Of a stretch of DNA of 64,000 bases, positions 9,187 through 17,827 are shown piece by piece. The position numbers and the translations under genes are program-made. The stretch is from an uncultured Alistipes sp. (GTDB taxonomy: Bacteria > Bacteroidota > Bacteroidia > Bacteroidales > Rikenellaceae). Numbering within the stretch: the first letter of the stretch is position 1; the number at the start of each line of letters is the position of its first letter. Below the pieces are notes generated by a model. The model searched no databases. It saw only the letters and a list, made by a program, of their open reading frames with translations, and was not told where the DNA came from. The stretch is taken from assembly GCA_949288735.1 (NCBI GenBank), contig CASELE010000002.1:62001-126000 (forward strand), in the 5' to 3' direction.

Positions 9187-11403
9187 TCATCCGCCGATGC
9201 GGTAGGCGCGCTGTACGCCCCGGAGTTGCTGCAGCGCGTGCAGCAGCCGGTCGAGGGTTGCCGTGTCGGGCACCTCGACGCTTACGGTGCCGGTCGCCGT
9301 ACCGCCCCGCCGGCTCTCGAAGCGGATGGAGCGGATGTCGAGTCCCAGGTCGCGGCTGATGACCTCGGTGACACGGTTCCCGATACCTGTCAGGTCGGCC
9401 GCGACGATGCGCACCGTGGCGCGGAAGGCTCCTTCCGTCCCCTCGCGCCAGCACGCCTCGATGACGCGGTATGGGTACTTCTCGCGCATGCGCCGGGCAT
9501 TGGGACAGTCGGCGCGGTGGATCGTGATGCCCGAGCCTACGGTGACGAAGCCGAATACCTCGTCGCCGCGCACGGGGTTGCAGCAGCGGGCCATCTTGTA
9601 TTCGAGCTTTCCGATGCGGTCGTCGATGACGAGCGCATCGCTGCTCCGCCTCTGCCCGGCCTCGTGGTTCTCTCCCCTGCGACGTTCGGCCTCGGCGGCG
9701 CGTCGCTCCTCTTCGGCGCGTCGTCGCTCCTCCTCGGCCGTACCCGAGAGTTCGCTGCGGAGCACTTCGCGGACCTCGGTCAGGTCGAGCGAGCGGGTGG
9801 CGATGAGGGCGTAGGCCTCGGTGCCGCTCTTGAGCCGGTATCGGCGGACGAGCAGGGCCACCGCCTCGTCGATGGTGCAGGGCAGCTTCCAGTTGCGGAG
9901 CTTGCGTTCGAACTCTTCGCGTCCCATGCGGGCGTGGCGGGCCTGCTCCTCGCGCAGGAAGGCGCGGATGCGGTTGCGGGCCTTCGACGTGGTGACGAAC
10001 CCGAGCCAGTCGGCCTTGGGCGTCTGGTTCTTCTGGGTCAGAATCTCCACGATGTCGCCGTTGTGGAGCACCTCGCGGATCGGTACGGCGCGCTGGTTCA
10101 CGCGACCGCCGACGCAGGTGGCGCCGAGCCCCGAGTGGATGTCGAAGGCGAAGTCGAGCACGGTCGCCCCTTCGGGCAGCTTGCGCAGGTCGCCGTCGGG
10201 CGTGAAGACGAAGACTTCGCCCGAGGCGGGGTGTGCATCGAAACGCCGGGCGAGCGTGCGGGGCGTCTCCTCCATGAGGCGGCGCAGGCGGCCGAGCCAC
10301 TCCTCGCTCGTTGTGCCCCCCTGCCTGAGCCCCTTGTAGCGCCAGTGGGCGGCGATGCCGCGCTCGGCCACGGCATCCATCCGCTCGGTTCGGATCTGCA
10401 CCTCGACCCACCGGCCTTCGGCCGAGACGGTCGTATGGAGCGACTCGTAGCCGTTGGATTTCGGAATCGAGATCCAGTCGCGCATGCGGGTGGGGTTGGG
10501 GGTATAGAAGTCGGTGACCACCGAGTAGACGGTCCAGCACTGCGGTTTCTCCTCTTCGGGCGGACAGTCGAGTATGATGCGTATGGCGAAGATGTCGTAG
10601 ACCCCTTCGAAGGGGACGCGCTGCCGGCGCATCTTGTTCCAGATGGAGAAGACCGACTTCGTGCGGCTCTTCACGTGGTAGCGGAGCCCCATGCGGTCGA
10701 GCCGCCCGGTGACGGGGCGCAGGAAGCGGGCGATGAAGGCGCGTCGCTCCTCCTCGGTTTCGGCGAGCTTCTCCACGATGTGGGCGTAGTCCTTCGGCTC
10801 GAGGTATTTGAGCGCGAGGTCCTCCAGCTCGCTCTTGAGGTTGTAGAGTCCCAGCTTGTGGGCGATCTGTGCGTAGAGGTTGAGGCTCTCCCAGCTCTTG
10901 GACCGCCGCTTTGCGGGCGGGAAGATGTCGAGCGAACGCATCACCTCGAGCCGGTCGGCCAGCTTGATGAGCAGCACGCGCGGGTCTTCGGAGTAGGCGA
11001 TGAGCAGGTCGCGGAAGTTCTCGGCCTGGGCCTGGTCCGCTTTCATCCGGGTTTCCGAGATGTTGCAGAGCCCCAGTGTGATGCTCACGACCTCTTCGCC
11101 GAAGAGGCGGCGCAGCTCGGCCGTCAGCTCCTCGAACGGCTCTCCCTCCTGGCGGGTGTGGGCCATGCGCACCACGTCGTGAAGCAGGGCCGCGACGGCC
11201 GAACTGCCGTCGAGACCGATATCGCCCACCGCTATGGCGGCGACGGCGGCGCCGTGGTCGAGCATCGGGGTGCCGTCGTAGCGGCGCTCCCCCTCCAGTC
11301 TTGCGGCGGCATACTCCAGGGCGCGCCGCGTCGCCTCGAGGCTCTCGGCGGGAAGGCTCTCCGCAACGAGGGAGAGCAGTTTTTCGTAACGCTTCGTCTC
11401 CAT
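9187..11403 (-). CDS. RelA/SpoT-family (p)ppGpp synthetase with degenerate hydrolase site
   Basis: 738 aa from ATG at 11403. Order: HD hydrolase-like domain (about 40-165), synthetase domain (about 225-375), TGS (about 395-455), Cys-containing conserved region (ARCCNPVRGDEVFGF) and C-terminal ACT. The synthetase keeps YDIFAIRI, RMRDWISIPKSNGYESLHTT and VEVQIRTERM. In the HD domain the metal ligands H50, H75-D76 and D150 are kept, but the catalytic ED of HDxxED reads R79-M80 (LLHDVVRMAHT) and ADRLHNMR reads ADRLEVMR. I therefore predict a synthetase with little or no hydrolase activity. A TATCTTTG box lies upstream of the start; longer upstream reading frame is beyond that promoter. Confidence 0.92.
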   Translation of the reverse strand: METKRYEKLLSLVAESLPAESLEATRRALEYAAARLEGERRYDGTPMLDHGAAVAAIAVGDIGLDGSSAVAALLHDVVRMAHTRQEGEPFEELTAELRRLFGEEVVSITLGLCNISETRMKADQAQAENFRDLLIAYSEDPRVLLIKLADRLEVMRSLDIFPPAKRRSKSWESLNLYAQIAHKLGLYNLKSELEDLALKYLEPKDYAHIVEKLAETEEERRAFIARFLRPVTGRLDRMGLRYHVKSRTKSVFSIWNKMRRQRVPFEGVYDIFAIRIILDCPPEEEKPQCWTVYSVVTDFYTPNPTRMRDWISIPKSNGYESLHTTVSAEGRWVEVQIRTERMDAVAERGIAAHWRYKGLRQGGTTSEEWLGRLRRLMEETPRTLARRFDAHPASGEVFVFTPDGDLRKLPEGATVLDFAFDIHSGLGATCVGGRVNQRAVPIREVLHNGDIVEILTQKNQTPKADWLGFVTTSKARNRIRAFLREEQARHARMGREEFERKLRNWKLPCTIDEAVALLVRRYRLKSGTEAYALIATRSLDLTEVREVLRSELSGTAEEERRRAEEERRAAEAERRRGENHEAGQRRSSDALVIDDRIGKLEYKMARCCNPVRGDEVFGFVTVGSGITIHRADCPNARRMREKYPYRVIEACWREGTEGAFRATVRIVAADLTGIGNRVTEVISRDLGLDIRSIRFESRRGGTATGTVSVEVPDTATLDRLLHALQQLRGVQRAYRIGG

Positions 11404-11451
11404 AATGCTTCGTTCGGACGGACCGGGCGGTGCCGCGGTCCGCTTCGCTAA

Positions 11452-11459
11452 CAAAGATA
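11452..11459 (-). promoter_or_regulatory. -7 box for the rel homologue
   Basis: Minus-strand TATCTTTG, 48 bases upstream of the ATG at 11403. It excludes the longer start at 11559. Confidence 0.6.
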
Positions 11460-11578
11460 GCGAAATTTTCCATATTGGCGTGCGGAGAACGGACCTTCCT
11501 GAAACCGGAGCGTCGGAGAAGCTGTCCCGTTTTTCGGCTGACGGACCGCTCCCTCGCATGGCCGCGGCCTGCCCGCTT

Positions 11579-12049
11579 CTATCGTTTCATCTCCAATATC
11601 GGGAACGGATTGCCTCCGCTGTCATGTTCATTGCGCCTGAATACCCTGAATCCCATCCGCTCGTAAAATCTCGTGGCGCCGGGATTCTGCTCGTTGACAT
11701 CGACGAATATCGCGTCCGACTCGTCGAAAGCCCGTTGTACGAGCTCCCGGCCCAGCCCTTTCCTGAAATATTCGGGATGGAGAAAGAGCATCTCTATCTT
11801 TCGCTCCTGCACGCCCATGAAACCGACGGGCCGCAGTCTGTCCCGCACGATCCAGAGCGTGTTGACATGGCGCAGGGCCTCTTCGGCCTGTGGGGCCAGA
11901 CGGTCGATGTCCGCTTCCGTCAGGAAACGGTGGCTGGCGCGTACGGATGCCTTCCAGAGATGCAGCAGCCGGCTTATCAGCGCCGGGTCTCTTCTCTCTT
12001 TTCCGACCACTCCGATGACGAATCCTTCGTGCTCCGGTACGTTACTCAT
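11579..12049 (-). CDS. GNAT-family N-acetyltransferase
   Basis: 156 aa from ATG at 12049 (MSNVPEHEGFVIGVV). The acetyl-CoA loop is recognisable in LHPEYFRKGLGRELVQRAF (R/Q-x-x-G-x-G/A pattern as RKGLG), followed by VDVNEQNPGATRFYERMGF, the C-terminal GNAT helix. The acceptor (amino acid, antibiotic or protein) cannot be deduced. The longer possible start at 12112 would add a basic stretch overlapping the divergent hemolysin III promoter and is unlikely. It lies between two promoters facing away and is likely transcribed on its own. Confidence 0.82.
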   Translation of the reverse strand: MSNVPEHEGFVIGVVGKERRDPALISRLLHLWKASVRASHRFLTEADIDRLAPQAEEALRHVNTLWIVRDRLRPVGFMGVQERKIEMLFLHPEYFRKGLGRELVQRAFDESDAIFVDVNEQNPGATRFYERMGFRVFRRNEHDSGGNPFPILEMKR

Positions 12050-12081
12050 TTTTTTATTCCGGTTCCGTCGTGAATTTTTCC

Positions 12082-12089
12082 TATTTTTG
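12082..12089 (+). promoter_or_regulatory. -7 box for the hemolysin III gene
   Basis: TATTTTTG, matching TAnnTTTG, 17 bases before the ATG at 12107. No good -33 element seen. Confidence 0.55.
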
Positions 12090-12106
12090 AAGCGTTTCCC
12101 AAAACC

Positions 12107-12781
12107 TTGCACATGCGAACCGATTCCTCTTCACGGCCGGCCTACCGCTCCACTCCGGGCGAGGAGGCGGCCAATACGGCGACGCACGCCGTCATGGCCC
12201 TTGCTGCCCTCTGCGCGCTGCCCTATGCGGCGGTGCACGCCTATCTCCACGCCGCCGGCGACCCGGTGCGGGCCTCGGCGGCCACGAGCCTCTTCGTGGG
12301 TTCGGTCTTCCTCATGTTCCTCGTATCGGCGCTCTACCATGCCATGGCGCCCGGATCGCGCCACAAGGAGGTGTTCCACGTGCTGGACCACATCTGCATC
12401 TTCGTGGCCATCGCCGGCTCCTATTCGCCCGTGGCGCTGCTGGTCATCGGCGGATGGCAGGGGTGGCTGGTCTTCGGGTTGCAGTGGGCCATGGTGTTCT
12501 GCGGCATCTTCTACAAGAGCCTGGCGCGCAGGTCGATTCCCGCGCTCAGCCTGACCATCTATCTCGTGATGGGTTGGTCGCTGCTCTTCTTCCTGCCGCT
12601 CTTTCTGCGTCATGCCTCGCCGGCGCTCGTGTGGTGGATTGCCGCGGGCGGACTCTTCTATACGGCCGGAGCCTGCATCTATGCGAAGAAGGGGTTCCGC
12701 TACCACCACGCCGTGTGGCATCTGCTTATCAACCTCGGTGTGGCGAGCCACTTCGTGGGGCTCGTCTACTGCATCGGCTGA
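12107..12781 (+). CDS. Hemolysin III family protein (PAQR-like)
   Basis: 224 aa with seven hydrophobic segments. The N-terminal EEAANTATHAVMALAALCAL, the LVSALYHAMAPGSRHKEVFH-type block with HVLDHICIFVAIAGSYSPVA, and the C-terminal KKGFRYHHAVWHLLINLGV carry the conserved Ser, His and Asp of the PAQR/HlyIII family, proposed metal-dependent hydrolases. The 'hemolysin' name is historic; no toxin role is implied. Start could be the second ATG two codons in (12113). It converges with menA with only 15 bases between stops and no hairpin. Confidence 0.88.
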   Translation: MHMRTDSSSRPAYRSTPGEEAANTATHAVMALAALCALPYAAVHAYLHAAGDPVRASAATSLFVGSVFLMFLVSALYHAMAPGSRHKEVFHVLDHICIFVAIAGSYSPVALLVIGGWQGWLVFGLQWAMVFCGIFYKSLARRSIPALSLTIYLVMGWSLLFFLPLFLRHASPALVWWIAAGGLFYTAGACIYAKKGFRYHHAVWHLLINLGVASHFVGLVYCIG

Positions 12782-12796
12782 TGCCGTGGCGTCTTC

Positions 12797-13693
12797 TCAG
12801 AGCAGCAACCCCACGGTCAGCACCACTCCGAAGAGGAGCAGGTTGCGCGCCGTCTGGCCGAGCGAGGCATTGAGCGCCTCGCCGTGGTCGGTGCGTACCA
12901 TGCGCCGCCAGGCCGGCACGAAGAGCAGCAGCCACCACGCCGCGGGGAGCGCGAGGGCCCAGGGGGCGCCTCCGAGCGCCAGCGGCAGGCAGCAGAGCGT
13001 GGCTCCGGTGCCGAGCGCGAAGTAGGCCCACTTGCCGAATCCCTTTCCGAAGAGGACCACGACGGTGCGCTTGCCGCAGCGGGCATCCTCCTCGCGGTCG
13101 CGGAAGTTGTTCACCATGAGCATCGTGTCGATGACCAGCCCGCAGGCCAGCGCCGCGAAGGTGGTCTGCGCGGTCCAGGCGTGCGTCTGTATCCAGTAGG
13201 TGAAGCCGACGGGCACCACGCCGAAAAACAGGATGACGGCTACGTCGCCCAGTCCGTTGTAGGCGAGCGGCCAGGGCCCTGCCGTGTAGAGGTAGGCGAA
13301 AAGCAGGCAGGCGATGCCTACCCACAGCAGCCCCCACCCGCCGTAGCAGAGAAGCCCGGCCCCTGCGGCGCAGGCCGCGAGCGAGAAGCCGGCGATGCCC
13401 CCCTTCATGGCCCGCGGCGTGATGTAGCCCTTGGCGAAGGCGCGGTCCGGACCGAGACGGTCGGGCAGGTCGGAGCCCTTGAGGAAATCGCACAGGTCGT
13501 TCACGAGATTGGCCACGCACTGCATGAGCAGCGCGAAGAGCAGGCAGAGCAGCGCGGGCCGCCATCCGAAGTGCCCGTTGCGCCAGGCGAGGGCCGAGGC
13601 GACGAAGACGGGAATCGTGGCGGCGCCGAAACTGTAGGGGCGCACGGCGATGAGCCATGCGCGCAGCGAGTTGGTCTTTACGGGTTTTTTCAT
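12797..13693 (-). CDS. menA: 1,4-dihydroxy-2-naphthoate polyprenyltransferase MenA
   Basis: 298 aa UbiA-family membrane protein. It attaches the polyprenyl chain to 1,4-dihydroxy-2-naphthoate, giving demethylmenaquinone. The first Asp-rich site reads NLVNDLCDFLKGSDLPDR and the second MVNNFRDREEDARCGKRT, both with the expected Asp pattern; MKKPVKTNSLRAWLIAVRPY is a typical MenA N-terminus. The ATG overlaps the stop of the upstream methyltransferase (ATGA), implying coupled translation. MenG, the next enzyme in the pathway, is encoded at 54007. Confidence 0.93.
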   Translation of the reverse strand: MKKPVKTNSLRAWLIAVRPYSFGAATIPVFVASALAWRNGHFGWRPALLCLLFALLMQCVANLVNDLCDFLKGSDLPDRLGPDRAFAKGYITPRAMKGGIAGFSLAACAAGAGLLCYGGWGLLWVGIACLLFAYLYTAGPWPLAYNGLGDVAVILFFGVVPVGFTYWIQTHAWTAQTTFAALACGLVIDTMLMVNNFRDREEDARCGKRTVVVLFGKGFGKWAYFALGTGATLCCLPLALGGAPWALALPAAWWLLLFVPAWRRMVRTDHGEALNASLGQTARNLLLFGVVLTVGLLL

Positions 13694-14478
13694 GGCTTGC
13701 GTATCACGTAGAGACGGTCGGCGGTGCCGAGACCGTAGAGACGCCGTTCCGAGGCGTCGAGTCGTGCGGCGTAGTCAATCTCCTCGGCCTCGAAGCCGGC
13801 GCTCCGCAGACGGTCGGCGTAGTCGCGGCCGTAGAGACGCCGGTGGTCGTACTGCCCGAAGAGCCGGGTCCGCTCGTCGGGGTCGGTGACCGAGTCGTCC
13901 TCGAAGGTGGTGCCGCGGCTGTAGTCGACCGGCGCGAGGAGTACGCCCCAGCCGCCCGGACGCAGGATGCGGCGCAGTTCGCCGAGGGCGGCGCGGTCGT
14001 CGGCGACATGTTCGAGCAGATGGTTGCAGAAGACGACGTCGAACGAGCCGTCGGGCAGCGGGATCCGCTGTACGTCGAAGTGCATTTCGGCGAGCGGGCT
14101 CTCGAGGTCGGCCGTGACGTAGCGCGACGGGGCGTCGGCGTAGAGCTGCCGCAGCCGTCGCATGAGGCATACTTCGGGTGCGATGTGCAGCAGCCGCGGA
14201 CGCACCGCCGCCGTGTCGGCGAAGCGGGTTTCGCGTATGAGCCAGAGCCATAGCAGCCGGTGGCGCTCCAGCGAGAGGCAGCGCGGGCAGAGCGCGTCGG
14301 AGCGCGCGGCGACGTAGCCGTAGGGCAGGAAGCGGCGGCGCCGGAGGCCGCAGAGGGGGCAGGTGCGGCCGCGGCCGACGTAGAGCAGTCCCATGAGCGG
14401 GACGCTCCACCCGGCGAGCCGCTGCAGTACGGGACGCGGCACGTGGTTGAGCACCCAGCGGATAAGTCGTTTCATCAT
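13690..14478 (-). CDS. Class I SAM-dependent methyltransferase with N-terminal zinc-ribbon-like region
   Basis: 262 aa. Residues about 35-75 hold two Cys pairs, RTCPLCGLRR and ALCPRCLSLER, a zinc-ribbon-like head. The methyltransferase fold follows: LLHIAPEVCLMRRLR (SAM site), DVVFCNHLLEHVADDRAAL and LRRILRPGGWGVLLAPVDY, the motifs of methyltransferase-11 types. Substrate unknown; such proteins often act on sugars or lipids. It is translationally coupled to menA (ATGA overlap), which might hint at a link with quinone synthesis, but this is only a positional argument. Confidence 0.82.
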   Translation of the reverse strand: MMKRLIRWVLNHVPRPVLQRLAGWSVPLMGLLYVGRGRTCPLCGLRRRRFLPYGYVAARSDALCPRCLSLERHRLLWLWLIRETRFADTAAVRPRLLHIAPEVCLMRRLRQLYADAPSRYVTADLESPLAEMHFDVQRIPLPDGSFDVVFCNHLLEHVADDRAALGELRRILRPGGWGVLLAPVDYSRGTTFEDDSVTDPDERTRLFGQYDHRRLYGRDYADRLRSAGFEAEEIDYAARLDASERRLYGLGTADRLYVIRKP

Positions 14479-14526
14479 TTTTCCGAGCCTTTCTTCCCGG
14501 TGCTCCCGCGGGGGAGCGCGGCGGGA

Positions 14527-14739
14527 CTATTCCAAAATCTTCTTCACCTCCTCTTCGGCCTTCACGAGCCGCTTGCGGCAGTGGGCGATGAGCTCCGTGG
14601 CGCGCTTCACCTCGGCGGCGAGGCGGTCCACATCCATAGCCCCGTCGCGGAAACGGTCGAGGATGGCTTCGATTTCGGCCATCGCCTCGGCGTAGGAGGG
14701 CTCCGCGGCGGGAGTCTCTTTTTCCTTTTTGCTTGCCAT
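14527..14739 (-). CDS. xseB: Exodeoxyribonuclease VII small subunit
   Basis: 70 aa, mostly helical and charged. SYAEAMAEIEAILDRFRDG, MDVDRLAAEVKRATELIAHC and RLVKAEEEVKKIL match the XseB coiled-coil family. The small subunits bind several per XseA and are needed for exonuclease VII, which degrades single-stranded DNA from both ends. The gene follows xseA by 21 bases, confirming identity by context. Confidence 0.93.
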   Translation of the reverse strand: MASKKEKETPAAEPSYAEAMAEIEAILDRFRDGAMDVDRLAAEVKRATELIAHCRKRLVKAEEEVKKILE

Positions 14740-14760
14740 GTTCGGGTATCTCGTTTTCCG

Positions 14761-15987
14761 TTATTTCACTTCGGCTTCGAAGCGGCCGTCGGCCACCTCG
14801 ATTTCGAGCCTTCGGCCGCGCTCCGCCGCGCGGACCGAGGCGACGGCCTTGCCGTCGCTGCGCACCACGGCGAAGCCCAGCTGCAGGATGCGTTGCGGCG
14901 AGCGGCTGCGGGCGAGCGCGTCGGCCGCATCGAGCCGTTCGCGGCAGCGCTTCACGAAAGCGGCCGCCTCGCGCGGCAGGGCCGCCGCATGGGTGTCGAG
15001 CCGGTTCCGTTCGCGGGCCGCGAGGGCAGCCGCACGGCTCGCCGCCTCGCCGCCGAGACGGTGCAGCTCCACCTCGCGCTCGCGCAGCAGCAGCACGACG
15101 GCGTCGTGGAGCCGTGCGGCTGCCTCGCCGAGCCGGCCCTCGGCCTCGGCGGCGCGTTCCGTGAGCCAGACGGCCACGGCCGTCGGGGTCTTGAGCGGGG
15201 TGTGCGCCACCATGTCGGCGACGCTCGTATCCTTGTCGTGGCCGATGCCCGTGAGGACCGGGAGCGGAAACTGCGCCACGTAGGAGCAGAGCCGGTAGGC
15301 GTTGAAGCAGTTGAGGTCGCTCACCGAGCCGCCGCCGCGCAGGATGGCCACCGCGTCGAAGCGCTCCTCCGTTTCGGCCACGGCACACAGGGCGGCGATG
15401 ATCGACTCCTCGGCCGCCTCGCCCTGCATGAAGGCGTCGAAGAGGCGGTGCTCGATGCGGTAGGGCGACCGCTCCAGCTCCTTGCTGAAGTCGCGGTAGC
15501 CCGCCGCCTGGGCGCTCGACACGACCGCCACCCGCTGTACGGGCAGGGGCATGGCGAGCGAGCGGTTCATATCCCACACCCCTTCGCTTTGCAGTCGGGC
15601 GATGGTCTCCTGGCGCTGGCGTTCCATGTCGCCGAGCGTATAGGCGGGGTCGATGTCGGTGATTCGGAGCGAGAAGCCGTAGAGCTCGTGGTAGCTGACC
15701 GCCGCACGTACCAGGATACGCATGCCCGAGGCGAGGGGCCGGCCGGTCGCCGCCTCGAAGTCGGCGGCGAGGCGTGCGTAGTGGCTGCGCCAGATGACGG
15801 CCCGCGTCTGGGCCGTGGGGACACCGTTGTCGCCCCCCTTCTCGACCAGCTCCAGGTAGCAGTGCCCCGAGTAGTTCACCTTCAGGTCGGCGATTTCTGC
15901 GCTCACCCACACGGGGAGCGGAAAGCGCTCGTCGAGGGCGGTGCGGACGAGCCGCTGCAGTTCGGAGAGGGTGATATGGTGTTGCAC
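14761..15987 (-). CDS. xseA: Exodeoxyribonuclease VII large subunit
   Basis: 408 aa. An N-terminal OB-fold for ssDNA binding (VWVSAEIADLKVNYSGHCYL) is followed by the catalytic part with VAVVSSAQAAGYRDFSKEL, AILRGGGSVSDLNCFN and LTGIGHDKDTSVADMVAHT, all strong XseA signatures. The C-terminal half is a long helical region that binds XseB. Upstream is the small plug/TonB-like gene (16 bases away); xseB and a methyltransferase follow on the same strand. Confidence 0.95.
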   Translation of the reverse strand: MQHHITLSELQRLVRTALDERFPLPVWVSAEIADLKVNYSGHCYLELVEKGGDNGVPTAQTRAVIWRSHYARLAADFEAATGRPLASGMRILVRAAVSYHELYGFSLRITDIDPAYTLGDMERQRQETIARLQSEGVWDMNRSLAMPLPVQRVAVVSSAQAAGYRDFSKELERSPYRIEHRLFDAFMQGEAAEESIIAALCAVAETEERFDAVAILRGGGSVSDLNCFNAYRLCSYVAQFPLPVLTGIGHDKDTSVADMVAHTPLKTPTAVAVWLTERAAEAEGRLGEAAARLHDAVVLLLREREVELHRLGGEAASRAAALAARERNRLDTHAAALPREAAAFVKRCRERLDAADALARSRSPQRILQLGFAVVRSDGKAVASVRAAERGRRLEIEVADGRFEAEVK

Positions 15988-16003
15988 GGTCCCGGTTCGT
16001 ATT

Positions 16004-16543
16004 CTATCGGATGACGACCTCCGCCTCGCGGGGCAGCTCCTTGCCTGCGGGCAGTTGTACGGTGAGTACTCCTTCGCTTGCGACGGCCTCGCCCCGTTTC
16101 GTGGCGGGTTCCCATGCCGGGGCCTCCTCCACGGCGCGCATCACGCGGCGCAGCAGCCGGCGGTCCGTGACCTCCAGTTCGCGTGTGACGACGGCGCGTC
16201 CCGCCGGAGTCACCGTGTAGCGCAGCACGACGCGTGCGGCCGGTTCGCGTTCGGACCAGACGACCCGCGCGGCGATGTAGTCGTCGAACGAGGCGTCTCC
16301 CGTGAAGCGGGCCGCGCGGTCGTGGCGCAGCGTGACGAGCAGCACGCCGTGGGTTGCGGCCGGGCCGTAGCGGGCGATGGTCTCCTCGTCGGCGGGCAGC
16401 CGCTCGGCCCGCTCGATGAGATCGGGCGGGATGGAGCTTATCTCCTCGCGCACGGTGCCGTTCACGATGTAGAGCGGCTCCTGGGCGGCGGCTCCGCCCG
16501 GGAGCGCCATGGCGAGAAGCAGAAGAATCGGTAGTCGTGTCAT
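16004..16543 (-). CDS. Small secreted protein with plug-like and TonB-C-like halves
   Basis: 179 aa from ATG at 16543; an alternative ATG at 16555 adds four residues. A signal peptide (MTRLPILLLLAMALPGGAAA) is followed by PLYIVNGTVREEISSIPPD and GPAATHGVLLVTLRHD, which resembles the plug domain of TonB-dependent receptors (PLYVIDG...YG..AANGVVLVTTK). The second half, PAGRAVVTRELEVTDRRLL with VEEAPAWEPATKRGE, resembles the C-terminal domain of TonB. No barrel and no membrane anchor are present. Function unknown. It lies between prfA and xseA on the same strand. Confidence 0.65.
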   Translation of the reverse strand: MTRLPILLLLAMALPGGAAAQEPLYIVNGTVREEISSIPPDLIERAERLPADEETIARYGPAATHGVLLVTLRHDRAARFTGDASFDDYIAARVVWSEREPAARVVLRYTVTPAGRAVVTRELEVTDRRLLRRVMRAVEEAPAWEPATKRGEAVASEGVLTVQLPAGKELPREAEVVIR

Positions 16544-16588
16544 CGGTCCGTTCACTTGGTGCCGCCGCGTTGCGTCGCGACGCGCTCC

Positions 16589-16611
16589 GCCGGACGGCCC
16601 GGCCGTCCGGC
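16589..16611 (-). terminator. Hairpin after prfA
   Basis: Inverted repeat of 9 to 11 bp (GCCGGACGG / CCGTCCGGC) with a short loop, 21 bases after the prfA stop. No U tract. Confidence 0.5.
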
Positions 16612-16631
16612 GCCGGTGCGCGGCTCGGGTC

Positions 16632-17717
<1,086 letters not shown>

Positions 17718-17733
17718 ATCATGCAATTTCCCG

Positions 17734-17764
17734 CAAAGGTAGCGATTATTCGCGATTCGGCAAA
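17734..17764 (-). promoter_or_regulatory. Promoter of prfA (TTTG-N19-TACCTTTG)
   Basis: The minus strand carries TACCTTTG at 17734-17741 and TTTG at 17761-17764, spaced 19 bases. Both elements of the Bacteroidetes housekeeping promoter are present, 16 bases before the prfA ATG. Confidence 0.8.
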
Positions 17765-17772
17765 GGCGAAAC

Positions 17773-17811
17773 GCAGGGAGGGGCGGAGCCGACGGCTCCG
17801 CCCCTCCCTGC
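17773..17811 (-). terminator. 18-bp GC hairpin after leuS
   Basis: Perfect inverted repeat, arms 17773-17790 and 17794-17811 around a 3-base loop, 16 bases past the leuS stop and just upstream of the prfA promoter. Separates the two units. Confidence 0.75.
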
Positions 17812-17827
17812 GGCGCTGCGGGGCGCC

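Noticed and set aside
5471-9205. 1244-codon open frame on the plus strand across yfhO, the prenyl synthase and the MFS gene
   Set aside because: Low-complexity Arg/Gly/Pro translation in the shadow of three clear genes; caused by high GC content.
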